Below, one piece after another: positions 4,617 through 5,092 of a DNA stretch of 5,092 nt. This DNA comes from an uncultured Pseudomonadota bacterium (GTDB taxonomy: Bacteria; Pseudomonadota; Alphaproteobacteria; Rs-D84): NCBI GenBank assembly GCA_947165555.1, contig CAMVAR010000060.1, positions 1 through 5,092 of the forward strand, given 5' to 3'. A program made the translations under genes and the position numbers. A model generated the notes under the pieces. The model was not told the origin of the DNA and ran no database searches. It saw only the letters and a list, made by a program, of their open reading frames with translations. Within the stretch, counting starts at the first letter, position 1; the number at the start of each line of letters is the position of its first letter.

Positions 4617-5092
4617 ACCACAATCGGACGCGTTTTTCCGGCGCGATATACATTTTGTCGCCCGGCCTGACATTAAACGCATCGTACCATGCATCAACGT
4701 GTGGCAAAATACCATTCACACGCCACCGGTTTAGCGAATGTTCGTTCGTTTTTGTTTGGACCAATGCCTGTTCGGGTCGAATATTACCGGCCCATGTGCC
4801 TGCGTATGCGATAAAGAAACGCATTTGTGGTGTCATTTCCATAACCGTGTCTGATTCATCACCAAATTTTTTATACGCATCATACGCAATGGTTAACCCA
4901 CCATAATCCGCCAGGTTTTCGCCCAACGTAAACGTGCCATTTGCATGAACGTTTGGCGCAACCAAAATATTATCAAAATATCTGCGCAGAACATCGGCAC
5001 GCACATTAAACGCGTCGGCATCGGCATTCGTCCACCAATCGCGCATATTTCCGTGCGCATCAAAGTGTCGTCACGAATCATCACAACCATGT
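4615..5092 (-). CDS. M13-family zinc metallopeptidase (neprilysin/PepO type), C-terminal part with in-frame TGA
   Basis: M13 peptidases are zinc enzymes, usually in the envelope of bacteria, that cut peptides. Only the C-terminal part is in the window. Seen in order from the window edge: codons HGCDDS (5074-5091), matching the HG(F)DD stretch directly after the HExxH site of the family; a TGA (5071-5073); then RHFDAHGN and MRDWW. The motif GENLADYGGL follows; counting from the ATG at 5044-5046, Glu43 is the expected third zinc ligand and Asp47 its partner (the ExxxD motif). Next comes RWRVNG, whose Arg matches a substrate-binding position, and the tail PGDKMYIAPEKRVRLW ends in the conserved Trp. 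The HExx part of the zinc site lies beyond the edge. The TGA sits where the family has a conserved Gly, so the gene is either broken, misread at the contig end, or read through. A 143-residue product starting at 5046 would lack HExxH and be inactive. The stop is TAA. Confidence 0.5.

Noticed and set aside
5071..5073. Selenocysteine or TGA-as-tryptophan as explanation for the in-frame TGA in the M13 peptidase.
   Set aside because: The family has Gly, not Cys or Trp, at this position. Trp is encoded by TGG in every case checked, and no selenocysteine-insertion-type hairpin was recognised just downstream.

Overview
This 5.1 kb window is protein-dense bacterial DNA. It most likely comes from an uncultured, host- or gut-associated alphaproteobacterial lineage. 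The arguments are a fabH gene followed 22 bp later by ihfA (a pairing familiar from Alphaproteobacteria, where plsX usually precedes them), a tRNA with an encoded CCA end, and large Cys/Thr/Asn-rich secreted-type proteins. The taxonomic call is inference. Both ends of the window cut through a gene.

Layout. (1) 1-1908, plus strand: the C-terminal 635 residues of a very cysteine-rich, probably surface or secreted protein, built from degenerate modules of about 70 residues and carrying an uninterrupted run of 12 G inside its reading frame. (2) 1909-2020: a terminator hairpin and a possible dispersed repeat between convergent genes. (3) 2021-2449, minus strand: tRNA-Arg(CCU) followed after only 20 nt by a 110-residue three-helix membrane protein with CCxxP in its first helix and a His/Cys metal-ligand-like loop. 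The two are probably co-transcribed. (4) 2450-2538: a compact divergent promoter region in which one palindromic -35 box (TTGCAA) can serve both the tRNA and fabH, each with a 16 bp spacer. (5) 2539-3793, plus strand: fabH (3-ketoacyl-ACP synthase III) and ihfA (IHF alpha), closed by an 18 bp perfect hairpin. (6) 3846-4119: an AT-rich regulatory region holding two operator-like inverted repeats that are reverse complements of one another, a probable promoter and a leader hairpin. (7) 4120-4575: a 151-residue secreted cysteine-rich protein of unknown function. (8) 4615-5092, minus strand: the C-terminal part of an M13 (neprilysin/PepO-type) zinc metallopeptidase, converging on gene 7 across a shared terminator hairpin and interrupted by an in-frame TGA close to the window edge.

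How it fits together. fabH and ihfA are housekeeping genes (fatty-acid initiation and nucleoid architecture). The other proteins point to the envelope: two exported cysteine-rich proteins that would need oxidative folding, a membrane protein with metal-type ligands, and an envelope metallopeptidase. No mobile element, CRISPR array, defence system or rRNA was seen. The most interesting items are the G12 tract in the cysteine-rich protein, the paired inverted repeats upstream of the small secreted protein, the shared palindromic -35 box, and the in-frame TGA replacing a conserved glycine in the peptidase.
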